From: CAZQFV01 sp964592645
GTDB lineage: Bacteria > Chloroflexota > Chloroflexia > DTKN01
NCBI GenBank assembly: GCA_964592645.1
Contig: CAZQFV010000022.1
Span: 1-64,000, forward strand
Length of the DNA stretch: 64,000 nucleotides
Direction of reading: 5' to 3'
Shown: positions 17,615 through 26,791 of the stretch, one piece after another
Numbering within the stretch: position 1 is the stretch's first letter
Layout of the letters: each line of letters opens with the position of its first letter
Made by a program: the position numbers and the translations under genes
The notes under the pieces: model-generated
The model's database searches: none
The model's input: only the letters and a program-made list of their open reading frames with translations
Told to the model about the DNA's origin: nothing

Positions 17615-18125
17615 GCCACAGCAGATGCTTGTTCAGCATCAGGAACTGCTCGGCGAACGACGGCTGGGCCAGGTACAGGACCATGCTGCCTTCGCCCAGG
17701 AGTCCCTGGGGGCTGTAGTGCCTGATCTGCGCGGCACGAGCCACCCGCCGGTAGGGAGCCCGCAGGTTGCGGGGCAGGATCCCCGGCAGGAGCAGGAAGG
17801 CGACCATGCCGCCGGCGATGGCCAGGGCGGCCAGGATGGCCAGCATGGTGCCCCAGGGACGAGCGCCGCCGCTGAGCATGGCGGCCGCACCCAGCACCAG
17901 GGCCAGCGGCAGGCCGACCCAGCAGCCTGCCCGCCGGCGCTGATCGACGGCGTTGTAGGCCCGGGCGCAGCCGTCGCAGAGGGGGACATACAGGCTGTAC
18001 GGGAGACGCCGCCAGATGGAGGTGGCGTACACCTTGAACCGCGCTTTGCCGGCCGGGGCCCCACAGGCGCAGCAGAGGGGCGGCATCCTGTACTCATTTG
18101 CGATCTGTAGCTTGATCGCCTCCAT
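17598..18125 (-). CDS. Zinc-binding two-TM protein of unknown function
   Basis: A 175-residue protein. Near the N-terminus it has a likely zinc site, CCACGAPAG at about 18-26 paired with CDGC at about 50-53. Two membrane helices follow (about 72-90 and 97-118), then a basic soluble tail with FAEQFLMLNKHLLW at the end. No enzyme motif is seen. The start at 18125 lies 6 bases after the YbaK stop with AAGGTAGGG upstream, so it is translated from the same transcript. Its 3' end overlaps the start of the broken MATE gene. Confidence 0.75.
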   Translation of the reverse strand: MEAIKLQIANEYRMPPLCCACGAPAGKARFKVYATSIWRRLPYSLYVPLCDGCARAYNAVDQRRRAGCWVGLPLALVLGAAAMLSGGARPWGTMLAILAALAIAGGMVAFLLLPGILPRNLRAPYRRVARAAQIRHYSPQGLLGEGSMVLYLAQPSFAEQFLMLNKHLLWHEPTR

Positions 18126-18131
18126 GGGGCC

Positions 18132-18605
18132 CTACCTTGTGGCCTCTACCACCCGGGCGGAGGTGACGGCCAGCAGATCGGCGGTCCGCAGACGCAGGTT
18201 GGTCCCACGCCGGCCGGCGCTCACCAACAGCTCCTCGTGATCCAGCGCGCGGCGGTCGATATAGATGGGGAACCCGCGGTCGAGCAGCGCCAGCGGCGAG
18301 ATCCCGCCGACCTGCAGCCCGGTGAGCGTTTCCGCCTCCTTCTGCGTGGCCATGCGCAGCTTCTTGAACTCTAGCGCCTGGGCCAGGCGCAGCAGGTCCA
18401 GCTCGCGGTCCCCTGGGACGAGGACCAGGAGGGGCCGGCCATCCGGCGGCATGACGACCAGGGTCTTGAAGATCTGCGCCAGCGGGAATCCCAAGACCTC
18501 GGCCACGCCCTGGGCGGAGTGTACGTCGGGCGAGAAATCGTAGGCCTGGTAGGGGATGCCGCGCCGCTCCAGGAAGCGCATGGCGTTGTTCTTTTCGCTT
18601 GGCAT
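18132..18605 (-). CDS. ybaK: YbaK/EbsC-type aminoacyl-tRNA deacylase
   Basis: A 157-residue protein of the YbaK/ProX editing family, which hydrolyses mischarged tRNA such as Cys-tRNA(Pro). The visible pattern fits: MRFLERRGIPYQAYDF, FPLAQIFKTLVV with the conserved KT pair near 47-48, KKLRMATQKEAETLTG, GGISPLAL and the C-terminal VSAGRRGTNLRL (family form VSAGxRGxxL). The very long open frame upstream on this strand is a shadow. ATG 18605 is right because it has GGAGG upstream and matches the family N-terminus. A promoter lies at 18644-18672. The zinc/TM gene and the MATE remnant follow in the same operon. Confidence 0.93.
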   Translation of the reverse strand: MPSEKNNAMRFLERRGIPYQAYDFSPDVHSAQGVAEVLGFPLAQIFKTLVVMPPDGRPLLVLVPGDRELDLLRLAQALEFKKLRMATQKEAETLTGLQVGGISPLALLDRGFPIYIDRRALDHEELLVSAGRRGTNLRLRTADLLAVTSARVVEATR

Positions 18606-18643
18606 CGGTAACCTCCGGGCCGGGCTGTTTCCCGGTCGGCGAT

Positions 18644-18672
18644 ATTGTACTATACGCCCGGCTGCCGCGCAA
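18644..18672 (-). promoter_or_regulatory. Promoter of the ybaK operon
   Basis: On the minus strand: TTGCGC (18667-18672), 17-base spacer, TACAAT (18644-18649), 39 bases upstream of the start codon. Confidence 0.65.
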
Positions 18673-18840
18673 CTGCGGCCGCCCAGGGCTTTGAACCTCC
18701 GAGGTCTCCGCGACACCGTTGGCCTCGTCACTCCGCCGTAATGCTGCGTCCAGGCCCGGCCCAAGCGCCGGTCTGATAGACTTCGGGGGTTTGTTTTTTC
18801 GTTGGCTTGGCGGTCGCCCGGCAGGGCCTCCCGCCGGTTG

Positions 18841-18869
18841 TTGACAGCTCCCCCGCGGGATGGTATGAT
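18841..18869 (+). promoter_or_regulatory. Promoter of the lytic transglycosylase gene
   Basis: Perfect TTGACA (18841-18846), 17-base spacer, TATGAT (18864-18869), 40 bases upstream of the start codon. Confidence 0.82.
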
Positions 18870-18908
18870 ACCGCGCAGCGGCCCCCGAACCCGGCCTGGA
18901 GAGACCCG

Positions 18909-21305
18909 ATGGCAGCCCAGTCGTTTGCTGCGCGCCTCGCGCTCCTCGGTTGCGCCTTCCTGTTGGCCTCGTGCGCCCTGCTGCCCACGGCGGCGGCGAC
19001 GCCCGGGCCCACTGCGCTGCCCACGCCTGCCCCCTCCCTTACGCCGACACCCCGGCCTTCCCCGCCGCCCACGGCGACGGCGACGCCGGAGCCGACGACC
19101 ACCCCGTTCCCACCCGGAGATCGCTCCCTGTTGGACCAGGCTACAGCGGCCCTGGCCGACGGCGACCTGGCGGGGGCGGCCGGCCTCTTCTTGCTGGTCC
19201 GCGCCACGCAGCCGGACAGCGCCCTCGCCGACGAAGCCCTCCTGGGCCTGGCCCGGACCTATGTGGAGATGGGCCGGCCCCTCTCGACCACGGCGCTGCT
19301 CGGCCCGGTCCTGGATACCCTGCCGGACGAGGCCCGCCATCGCGCCTTTTTTTGGATGGGCGAGGCCTGGAACGCCGCCGGCGACTGCCCCCAGGCCGAG
19401 GCCTTCTTCCAGTCCTATATCGCCGGGGGCACGACGATCGCCGACCTGCTCGCCGAGCGCCTGGCCTGGTGCTATCGCGCCCAGGGCGATCGCGCCCGCG
19501 CCGCCGCGGCCTTCACCCAGGCGGCCGGCCCGCAGCGCTCCGCTTCCGACCAGGTGACGATGCTGGAGGAGGCGGCCGCCGACCTGCGCGCCGTGGGCGA
19601 GTACGATACCGCCCTGGCGCGCTACCAGGGCATCCTGACCATCGCCGAGAAGCGCTGGTACCGGGCGACGATCCTGTTCAAGATGGGCGAGACGGCCCAG
19701 GAGGCCGGCCGGACGGAAGAGGCCCAGGCCCGCTGGCAGGAAGCCCTCTCCTCTTACCCCGATACCGAGGCCGCCTCCTGGGCCGCCGACGCCCTGCTGC
19801 AGGCCGCGGTCTCCGTCGACCCCTACCAGGTGGCCCAGGCCTACGCCGCGGCCGGCCGGCCGGCCGCCGCCCTGCCCTATTTCGACACCGCCCTGTCTGC
19901 GATCACCCCCACCGCCGCGATGCGCTATGCCGCCGCCGCGGCCCACGCCGCGGCCGGCGACCTGGAGGGCGCCCTGATCCAGCTAGGCGTCCTGGCTCTG
20001 GCAAACCCCTCCGACCCTTCCCCCTTGCTGGAGGAGGGCCGCTACCTGGGCGAGTACGGGGCCGTCTCCCGCGCCCTGGAGGTCTATCGCCTGGTGGTCG
20101 CGCGCTTTCCCCGGGACGATGCGGCCGGCGAGGCCCGCTGGCGGGCCGGCCGGCTGTTGGAGAACCAGGGCCATGCTGAGGAGGCGATCGCCGAGTACAC
20201 CGCTCTGCTGCGAGATTTCCCCGGCCACGAAAGGGCGAGCACGGCCCGCTACCGCGCCGGCATGTTGCGCTATCGCCAGGGAGCGTATGCCGCGGCCGCC
20301 GCCCTCTGGGAAGGCGACGACGCCCCCCGTATCGCCCTGTGGCGCGGGCTGGCCCTCTCCCGTGCCGGCCGGGAGGAGGCCGCACGAGCGGCCTGGACCG
20401 TCGCCGCGGCCGGTTCGGGCTACTATGCCGACCGGGCCCGCGAGCTGCTTTCCCCGGACGGCGGGTTCGGCACCTGGCGCGGCTCGCCCACCTGGCCGGC
20501 CGACGAAGCCCGTGCCGAGGCCGAGGTCTGGCTGACGCAGCGCCTGGGACAGGCGGTCGCCCCCGACCTGCCGGCCGCCGTCCGCCAGGACCCACTCCTC
20601 CAACGCGGAGAGGAGCTCCTCTCTCTGGGCCGGCCTGGGGAAGCTCGCCACCCTTTCTCCCTGCTGGCCGACCGCTACCGCTACGACGGCCCGGCCCTCT
20701 ACGCCCTTTCCCTCTACTTTCGCGACCGGGCCTTGCACTACCCTTCCATCCTCTGCGCCGAGCGCCTCCTCCGGGCCGCCAAGGCGCAGGAATCCGAGGC
20801 CCCCGTCTTTCTCCTGTATCTGCTCTACCCCATGCCCTATGCCCACCTGATCGTCCCCGCGGCCCTGGAGGAGGGTATCGATCCGTTCATCTTCTTCTCC
20901 TTGGTGCGCCAGGAGAGCCGCTTCGACCGCTACGCCACCTCCTGGGCCGCGGCCCGCGGCCTGACCCAGGTTATCCCCTCCACCGGGGAGGGCATCGCCG
21001 CGGCGCTGGGGTTCAGCCCCTTCCGCCTGGAGGACCTCTACCGGCCCGTCGTCAGCGTGCGCTTCGGCACCTGGTACCTGGGCCGGCAGGTGGCGGCCTT
21101 CGACGGCCAGACCCTGGTGGCCCTGGCCGCCTACAACGGGGGGCCGGGGAACGCCCAGCGCTGGGCCAACCGCACGATCCCCGTCGCCGACCTGGACCTG
21201 TTCGTCGAGGCCATCGACTACGAGGAGACGCGCGACTATATCGAGCGCATCTATACCTCGTACTGGGTCTATCGGCGGCTGTATGGGGCCGTCTCCGACC
21301 GGTGA
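18909..21305 (+). CDS. Lipoprotein lytic transglycosylase (Slt70-like) with TPR superhelix
   Basis: A 798-residue exported enzyme that cleaves peptidoglycan between MurNAc and GlcNAc. It has a lipoprotein signal peptide with lipobox LLASC (Cys22), then a Thr/Pro-rich linker (about 30-72). A long alpha-helical region of TPR-like repeats (about 75-580) resembles the Slt70 superhelix. The C-terminal SLT domain (about 650-790) contains SLVRQESRFD with catalytic Glu669, GLTQVIPSTGEGIA, and LVALAAYNGGPGNAQRW. ATG 18909 is the only start that places the signal peptide at the N-terminus. It is a single-gene unit ending in a hairpin shared with the convergent tadC. Confidence 0.93.
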   Translation: MAAQSFAARLALLGCAFLLASCALLPTAAATPGPTALPTPAPSLTPTPRPSPPPTATATPEPTTTPFPPGDRSLLDQATAALADGDLAGAAGLFLLVRATQPDSALADEALLGLARTYVEMGRPLSTTALLGPVLDTLPDEARHRAFFWMGEAWNAAGDCPQAEAFFQSYIAGGTTIADLLAERLAWCYRAQGDRARAAAAFTQAAGPQRSASDQVTMLEEAAADLRAVGEYDTALARYQGILTIAEKRWYRATILFKMGETAQEAGRTEEAQARWQEALSSYPDTEAASWAADALLQAAVSVDPYQVAQAYAAAGRPAAALPYFDTALSAITPTAAMRYAAAAAHAAAGDLEGALIQLGVLALANPSDPSPLLEEGRYLGEYGAVSRALEVYRLVVARFPRDDAAGEARWRAGRLLENQGHAEEAIAEYTALLRDFPGHERASTARYRAGMLRYRQGAYAAAAALWEGDDAPRIALWRGLALSRAGREEAARAAWTVAAAGSGYYADRARELLSPDGGFGTWRGSPTWPADEARAEAEVWLTQRLGQAVAPDLPAAVRQDPLLQRGEELLSLGRPGEARHPFSLLADRYRYDGPALYALSLYFRDRALHYPSILCAERLLRAAKAQESEAPVFLLYLLYPMPYAHLIVPAALEEGIDPFIFFSLVRQESRFDRYATSWAAARGLTQVIPSTGEGIAAALGFSPFRLEDLYRPVVSVRFGTWYLGRQVAAFDGQTLVALAAYNGGPGNAQRWANRTIPVADLDLFVEAIDYEETRDYIERIYTSYWVYRRLYGAVSDR

Positions 21306-21311
21306 ACGGAA

Positions 21312-21345
21312 AAGTGGAGAAGCGGGCGAGGCCGCTTCTCCACTT
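21312..21345. terminator. Hairpin between convergent genes
   Basis: A perfect 14-bp stem (21312-21325 with 21332-21345) and loop GCGAGG. Read on the minus strand it ends in TTTT, so it can terminate the tad operon. On the plus strand it follows the transglycosylase stop by only a few bases. Confidence 0.75.
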
Positions 21346-21383
21346 GCTTGTCGATCGACAGGGTTTCCCCTGGGAACCGCTCC

Positions 21384-22304
21384 CTATCCCCCGGGCACCG
21401 AGCCGCCCATGAACGATGCCCAGATGATCGGCACGGCCGGCCCCAGGATGACGACAAACATCGAGGGAAAGATCAGGAAGACGAGCGGGAAGAGCATCTT
21501 GATGGGGGCCTGGTGGGCCAGCTCCTCGGCGCGCTGCCGGCGGCGGATGCGCAGCTGATCCGACTGCACGCGCAGGATCTTGGCAATGCTCACGCCTAAC
21601 TGGTCGGCCTGGATGACGGCGGCGACGAAGGTGGATAGGTCGGCCACGCCGGTGCGCCCGGTGAGTTCGCGCAGGGCGTCGCGGCGGTTCTTGCCCAGGC
21701 GGGTGTCGGCCAGCACGCGGGCAAACTCGTGGCTGAGCTCGTTGTCCCACTTCTCCACCACGCGCTGCATGGCCAGGTCAAAACCCAGGCCGGCCTCCAC
21801 GCTGATGGTCAGCAGGTCGATGGCGTCGGGCAGCGATTTCAGGATTGATTTCTGCCGTGATTGCACCCGCCCGTTGAGCCACTGATTGGGTAGGGCGAGG
21901 CCGACCAACCCCAGGATGACCGTGTACAGCGGACCGTTCGTCTGTTTCCAAAGGAGCAGGAACCCCAGCACCAACGACACCGCTACGGCCACGACCTGCA
22001 GCACCATAAAGGCGCCGGGCTGCATAGGGCTGCCGGCCATCTCCAGGCGTGTCCGCAGGCGGTCCATCGTCTGCTTGGGCATACGCTTGGCGATCATATT
22101 GGAAACGCTGTTCAGGAACGGTTTGAGCACCCGGTCCTGGAACGGCTTCTGTAGCTCGATCTCCTCCAGGGTGAGCGGGCGCTCGGCGAACTGGGCCAGG
22201 CGTTCGGCGATCTGGTCCTGACTCTGCCCTCCCACCAGGGAAAAGATGACGATGATGATGATGATCAGGACAATCGCGCCCAGAATGATCAACCCAAGCG
22301 GCAT
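21384..22304 (-). CDS. tadC: Tad pilus inner-membrane platform protein TadC
   Basis: A 306-residue protein with an N-terminal membrane helix (about 5-26), two central helices (about 100-145) and a last pair near 265-295, framing a type II secretion F domain. The family motif is seen as SLPDAIDLLTISVEAGLGFDLAMQRV. With TadB it forms the membrane platform that extrudes Flp pili. ATG 22304 follows GGAGGTGAGTG; a GTG directly before it could also be used. It is the last gene of the tad operon, 24 bases after tadB. Confidence 0.93.
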   Translation of the reverse strand: MPLGLIILGAIVLIIIIIVIFSLVGGQSQDQIAERLAQFAERPLTLEEIELQKPFQDRVLKPFLNSVSNMIAKRMPKQTMDRLRTRLEMAGSPMQPGAFMVLQVVAVAVSLVLGFLLLWKQTNGPLYTVILGLVGLALPNQWLNGRVQSRQKSILKSLPDAIDLLTISVEAGLGFDLAMQRVVEKWDNELSHEFARVLADTRLGKNRRDALRELTGRTGVADLSTFVAAVIQADQLGVSIAKILRVQSDQLRIRRRQRAEELAHQAPIKMLFPLVFLIFPSMFVVILGPAVPIIWASFMGGSVPGG

Positions 22305-22328
22305 CACTCACCTCCACGGGGCAACGGC

Positions 22329-23354
22329 TCACACCTCGATGTTCACGATGCGCTGGATGATCACAAATCCGACCAACATCAGGATGGCCGCGCAGATCGG
22401 CATACAGATCCACCCCTCCTTGCCCGGCTCGGCGACAAAGGGGGGCAGGCCTATCGTGAACATGGGAGCCATGAAGGATGGCGTAATAAAGGCCAGGACC
22501 ACGCCCAACACGATCGGCAGCGCCGCCACGACATAGCCCGAAATGCGCTGCTGGGCCACCAGCACGCGGATCTCGCCCTTGATGCGCACGCGCTCGCGGA
22601 TGGTGTGGCCGATCGTGTCCAGGATCTGCGCCAGGTTGCCGCCGACCTCGTGTTGGATGTTGATGGCCGTGATCATCAGGTCCAGGTCGTCGCTGGGGAC
22701 GCGGCGGTAGAGGTTGGCCAGGGCATCCTGCGCCGAGAGCCCCAGGCCGACCTCCTGGACCACGCGGCGGAACTCCTCGGAGACGGGGGGCGGCGCCTCG
22801 CGGGAGACCATCTCCATCGACTGCAACAAGCTGTAGCCGGAACGCAAAGAGTTGGCCAGCAGGGTGATCGTGTCGCCCAACTGGTTGTTAAAGGCGCGCA
22901 GCCGCTTGCCCTTGGCCTGGCGGACCATGATCGCCGGTACCATGTAGCCGATGACCATGCCGATCAACGTCAGCACGATCCCGGCCGTGGCATCCCACAG
23001 CCGGATGACTTTGATGACGTAGCCGATGACTCCCCCGACGATGGCGGCGATGATGCGCAGGGCGATGAACTCGGCCACGGTGAACTTCATGTTGGCCTGC
23101 GCCAGGTCGCGTTGGATCTTGCCGGCAAAGCCCTTCCCGGCGATGGCCTTGTCCATCTGTGCGGCCAGGGCCGAGGTGCCTTTGCCCCGTTTCTTCTTGG
23201 GGGCTCCCTCCTCGGCTTTTTCCCCACGGCCGGCAAACCGGTCCAGCCGCTCGGCGACCTCCTCGCGCCCGCCGCTGAGGGCCAGGAACAGGATGATCAC
23301 GACTACGATCAGCACCCCGGCTCCTACGAGCAGAACGACTGGCGACAGCGACAT
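22329..23354 (-). CDS. tadB: Tad pilus inner-membrane platform protein TadB
   Basis: A 341-residue protein with an N-terminal membrane helix, a basic linker rich in Lys/Glu (about 40-60), two central helices and a C-terminal pair around the T2SSF domain. The family core is visible as FNNQLGDTITLLANSLRSGY, SLLQSMEMVSREAPPPVSEE and DLDLMITAINIQHEVGGNL. It partners with TadC and the TadA ATPase. The start follows GGAGGTGTCCGG and lies 15 bases after tadA, so translation is probably coupled. Confidence 0.94.
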   Translation of the reverse strand: MSLSPVVLLVGAGVLIVVVIILFLALSGGREEVAERLDRFAGRGEKAEEGAPKKKRGKGTSALAAQMDKAIAGKGFAGKIQRDLAQANMKFTVAEFIALRIIAAIVGGVIGYVIKVIRLWDATAGIVLTLIGMVIGYMVPAIMVRQAKGKRLRAFNNQLGDTITLLANSLRSGYSLLQSMEMVSREAPPPVSEEFRRVVQEVGLGLSAQDALANLYRRVPSDDLDLMITAINIQHEVGGNLAQILDTIGHTIRERVRIKGEIRVLVAQQRISGYVVAALPIVLGVVLAFITPSFMAPMFTIGLPPFVAEPGKEGWICMPICAAILMLVGFVIIQRIVNIEV

Positions 23355-23369
23355 CCGGACACCTCCTGC

Positions 23370-24773
23370 CTAGCGGAAGCGCTCGACGGTGTACCCAAAG
23401 ATCTGCGGCGGCAGGTAGATTCCCATCGCCTCGAACCTCTCGATGAACTTGGGGCGCACCCCGGTCGGCTTGAACTCGCCGACGATCTTGCCGTCCTTGA
23501 CCCCGGTCTGCTCAAAGACAAAGACATCCTGCAGGACGATCACGTCGCCTTCCATGCCCTGCACCTCGGTGATCTGGGTGAGCTTGCGGGTGCCGTCGCG
23601 CAGACGCGACTGGTGGACGATCAGATCCACAGCCGAGGCAATCTGTTCCCGGATGGCCCGGATGGGCAGCTCCATGCCGGCCATCAGCACCATGGTCTCC
23701 AAGCGGGAGAGGGTATCGCGCGGGCTGTTGGAGTGCAGCGTGGTCAGCGAGCCATCGTGGCCGGTGTTCATAGCCTGGAGCATGTCCAGGGCCTCGCCGC
23801 CGCGGCACTCGCCGACGATGATGCGCTCCGGTCGCATGCGCAGGGAGTTGATCACCAGGTCGCGGATGGTGATCTCTCCTTTGCCCTCGATGTTGGGCGG
23901 GCGGGACTCTAGCGTCACCACGTGCTCCTGGTGCAGTTGCAACTCGGCGGCGTTCTCGATGGTGACGATACGCTCGTCTTCGGGGATGAACGAGGAGAGT
24001 ACGTTCAGGGTCGTCGTCTTGCCCGAGCCGGTACCGCCGGAAACGATGATGTTCAAGCGGACTTTGACACAGGCCTCCAGGAACTTGGCGATTTCCGGGG
24101 TCATCGTCCCGAAGCGGATCAGGTCGTCCACCTGGAAGGGGTCGCGGGCGAATTTGCGGATGGTGATGACCGGCCCGACCAGGGAGATGGGCGGGATGAC
24201 GATATTGACACGGGAACCGTCGGGCAGACGGGCGTCTACGTAGGGGGTGCTCTCGTCGACGCGCCGGCCGATGGGCGAGACGATGCGGTCGATGATGCGC
24301 ATGACGTGCTCGTCGCTCTCGAAGGTGACGTCGGTCTTGTGCAGCTTGCCGCGGCGCTCGATATAGACCTGCTTGGGGCCGTTGACCATCACCTCGGTGA
24401 TGGTGTCGTCGCGCAGCAGGGGCTCGATGGGCCCGTACCCCAGGATCTCGGCAGCGATTGACTCAAAGAGGCGCAGCCGCTCTGCCCGGCTGAGGACGAT
24501 CTTTTCCGTTTCCAGGATGGCGTTGAAAACCTCCTGGACTTGCTGGCGCACCTCGGCCGTGCGGCTCAGGTCCAGCCGAGGGTCGAGCTCGGAGAGGAGC
24601 CGGTCCTGCACCCGTTTCTTGATCTCGTCGAACGCGTTGCGCTCCTGCGGGAGAGGCGACATCCTGACCCCGCCCGGTTCGGTCGGTGCCGGGGCAGTAG
24701 GGATCGTCGGCCGCGCGGGCTGCTGCTCCTTGGGCTGCTCCGCTGGTCCACCGATTCGGCGCAAAAGCGACAT
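23370..24773 (-). CDS. tadA: Tad pilus assembly ATPase TadA/CpaF
   Basis: A 467-residue secretion ATPase that powers pilus assembly. The N-terminal 75 residues are Pro-rich, then a helical N-domain. The motor shows Walker A SGGTGSGKTTTLN near 243-256, the Asp box ERIVTIENAAELQL near 272, Walker B-type IIVGECRGGEALDM near 318 and the His box LTTLHSNSPRDTL near 340. These are typical of the CpaF branch. The start has GAGAGGAGG upstream. It sits between tadZ and tadB with short gaps (24 and 15 bases). Confidence 0.95.
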   Translation of the reverse strand: MSLLRRIGGPAEQPKEQQPARPTIPTAPAPTEPGGVRMSPLPQERNAFDEIKKRVQDRLLSELDPRLDLSRTAEVRQQVQEVFNAILETEKIVLSRAERLRLFESIAAEILGYGPIEPLLRDDTITEVMVNGPKQVYIERRGKLHKTDVTFESDEHVMRIIDRIVSPIGRRVDESTPYVDARLPDGSRVNIVIPPISLVGPVITIRKFARDPFQVDDLIRFGTMTPEIAKFLEACVKVRLNIIVSGGTGSGKTTTLNVLSSFIPEDERIVTIENAAELQLHQEHVVTLESRPPNIEGKGEITIRDLVINSLRMRPERIIVGECRGGEALDMLQAMNTGHDGSLTTLHSNSPRDTLSRLETMVLMAGMELPIRAIREQIASAVDLIVHQSRLRDGTRKLTQITEVQGMEGDVIVLQDVFVFEQTGVKDGKIVGEFKPTGVRPKFIERFEAMGIYLPPQIFGYTVERFR

Positions 24774-24797
24774 CGCTTACCTCCTCTCCTGATCGCC

Positions 24798-26051
24798 TCA
24801 GGAGGCTTTCCGCAGTAGGCCCAAAAGGCCGCCCTTCCGCTCGTCTTTCTTGGCTTCCTCCGCTGCCTCGGCGCCCCCGCCGGCGCCCAACACGATCTGT
24901 TTCAGCAGCGCCCGGATATCCTTGGCCACCTGGCAGTTGCTTTCGGCCAGCACCAGGGGCACCCCGCGGTTGACAGAGTTCGTCACCGCCTGGTTGTCGG
25001 TGCTGATGGTCGCCGTGACGTCGAAGCGCAGGTTGCGCGAGACCTCTCGGACCGGGATACCGGTGCGGGTGTCGGCGTGGTTGGCCACCAGGATGATCTT
25101 GCCGCGGGGGTATTGCAGCAGCTCGGCCACGTCCAGGAAGAGGCGGACATTCTTGATCGAGGGCATCTCCAGGGTGGTCAACAGAACGATGCGATCGGCC
25201 GTGTCCAAGACGGTCAGGACCTTTTCCTGGAAGGAGGACCAGGTATCCACGAACACGTAGTCAAAGTTCTTGCGCAGCAGGGTCAGGATGGCCCGCACAT
25301 GGTCCGGGGTGATCAACTCGGCCTGCTGGGGCGCCTGGGGGGCTTGCAGCACTTTGACCCCGGAGGAGTGGGACACCATGACGTCGGAGAGCAGGTCGGC
25401 GTCCAGTTGCTCGAAGCGCACGATCAGGTCGTTGATCGTCTTGTCCGGGCGCAGGTCCATCAGCACGCCGACATCGCCGAACTGCAGGCTGCCGTCCATG
25501 ATGGCCACGCGCAGGTCGGGCTGCTCCAGCTTGAGGGCCACGGCCAGGTTTACCACCAGGGTGGTGCAGCCCACGCCGCCCTTGGGGCTGAAGACGGCGA
25601 TCATCCTGCCCGGGGTGCGCTCCTTCTCCTCGGCCGGCCGTTCGGCAGGGGCCTGGGCGACGGCCCGCGGCCGCCGCTGGCACACGTGGCGGATGCTGTT
25701 GGCCAGCTCATCGCCGCTGAACGGCTTGACCAGAAAGTCGCTGGCCCCGGCCAGCATGGCCCGCCGCAGATAGTCCTGCTCTCCCTGGACGCTCATGATG
25801 ATGACCTGCGTCCCGGGAACCTGGCTCAGGAGCTTCTCGGTGGTCTGGATGCCGTCCATCCCCGGCATGTTGATGTCGATCAGCGCGACATCGGGCTGCA
25901 GCTCCTTGGCCTTGGCCAGTCCCTGCTCCCCGGAGTTGGCCGTCCCCACGACTTGGATGTCGCGCTCAAAGTGGAGCAGTTTGCTGAGGTAGTCGCATGT
26001 CTCGGGAATGTCGTCGACGATCAGGATCTTGATCTGGCCGCCTTCTGGCAT
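24798..26051 (-). CDS. tadZ: TadZ/CpaE-like protein: receiver domain fused to ParA/MinD-type ATPase
   Basis: A 417-residue protein. The N-terminal receiver domain (about 7-122) keeps the phospho-acceptor in ALIDINMPGMDG and the Lys in FLVKPFSG. The C-terminal part (about 148-385) is a MinD/ParA-like ATPase with deviant Walker A FSPKGGVGCTT near 152. TadZ/CpaE proteins place the Tad machine at its site in the cell. ATG 26051 has GGAGG upstream; the longer frame to 26138 would run through the promoter. It is the first gene of the tad operon, so pilus placement may respond to phosphorylation (inference). The receiver has no cognate kinase next to it. Confidence 0.92.
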   Translation of the reverse strand: MPEGGQIKILIVDDIPETCDYLSKLLHFERDIQVVGTANSGEQGLAKAKELQPDVALIDINMPGMDGIQTTEKLLSQVPGTQVIIMSVQGEQDYLRRAMLAGASDFLVKPFSGDELANSIRHVCQRRPRAVAQAPAERPAEEKERTPGRMIAVFSPKGGVGCTTLVVNLAVALKLEQPDLRVAIMDGSLQFGDVGVLMDLRPDKTINDLIVRFEQLDADLLSDVMVSHSSGVKVLQAPQAPQQAELITPDHVRAILTLLRKNFDYVFVDTWSSFQEKVLTVLDTADRIVLLTTLEMPSIKNVRLFLDVAELLQYPRGKIILVANHADTRTGIPVREVSRNLRFDVTATISTDNQAVTNSVNRGVPLVLAESNCQVAKDIRALLKQIVLGAGGGAEAAEEAKKDERKGGLLGLLRKAS

Positions 26052-26136
26052 ACCATCCTCCAGCCTTCCAAGACAAAGCCGCTCTGACGCTGCAAACGCG
26101 CACCCCCGGCCCGCGGCGACGGGCCGATGCAGCTTC

Positions 26137-26164
26137 ATTATAGCACAATTTTAGACCTGTGCAA
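26137..26164 (-). promoter_or_regulatory. Promoter of the tad operon
   Basis: On the minus strand: TTGCAC (26159-26164), 16-base spacer, perfect TATAAT (26137-26142), 85 bases upstream of tadZ. Confidence 0.72.
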
Positions 26165-26172
26165 GGGTGAAC

Positions 26173-26775
26173 TCAAAGGATGCCGGCCCCGATCAGGACG
26201 CCGATGACCAGGAAGGCGGCCGCGGCGATCCAGCGCAGCCAGCGCTCGGGCACGAGGCGAACCAGGCCCTCGCCGCCGATTACCCCGATGGCCGTCACGC
26301 TGGTGAGGGCCGCTACGGCACCGATCAGGACGGCCCAGGGGTCGGCGGAGGCCGAGGACCGGGCAAGGACCGCCAACTGGGTCTTGTCGCCCATCTCGGC
26401 CAGCGTCAGCAGCCCGAAGGTCGCCCCAAAGACGCGCCAGCCCGAGGTGCGCGGGGCGTTGTCGGCCGGGTCGCAGGCCGCCTGCCGGGGCCGACGGCTG
26501 GAGCGCCAATTATCCCACCCCATCCAGGCGCCCATAGCCAGGAACCCAACCGCGGCGATGTAGCGGATCCACTGCCCGGGGATCAGCCAGCCGGCCAGCC
26601 GGCCGGCCAGGACCCCCAGCCCGCTCACCACCGCCAGGGCCCCGCTGGCCCCCAGGAAGACGGCCCACGGCCGGCGGTAGCGGCAGGTCTGGGCGACGAC
26701 GGCTAACTGAGTCTTGTCCCCCAGCTCGGCCAGGAAGAGCAGGCCCAAGGTGCTGAAGAGCGCTTTCCAGTCCAT
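26173..26775 (-). CDS. Gdt1/TMEM165 (UPF0016) family cation transporter
   Basis: A 200-residue protein with six membrane helices in two homologous halves. Each half carries the family signature E-x-G-D-K-T: LAELGDKTQLAVVAQ near 16 and LAEMGDKTQLAVLAR near 125. Family members export Mn2+ or exchange Ca2+/Mn2+ for protons. A short charged loop with CDPAD separates the halves. The start at 26775 is the last ATG before the first helix and has GAGGG upstream; earlier in-frame starts run into the valS coding region. It lies 16 bases after the valS stop, so it is probably the last gene of that transcript. Confidence 0.92.
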   Translation of the reverse strand: MDWKALFSTLGLLFLAELGDKTQLAVVAQTCRYRRPWAVFLGASGALAVVSGLGVLAGRLAGWLIPGQWIRYIAAVGFLAMGAWMGWDNWRSSRRPRQAACDPADNAPRTSGWRVFGATFGLLTLAEMGDKTQLAVLARSSASADPWAVLIGAVAALTSVTAIGVIGGEGLVRLVPERWLRWIAAAAFLVIGVLIGAGIL

Positions 26776-26791
26776 GCCCTCGTTCCCGCCC

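Noticed and set aside
18606..19946. Long minus-strand frame extending the YbaK protein to over 600 residues
   Set aside because: It overlaps the transglycosylase gene and both promoters; the deacylase family is about 150-160 residues and has its own GGAGG and ATG at 18605.
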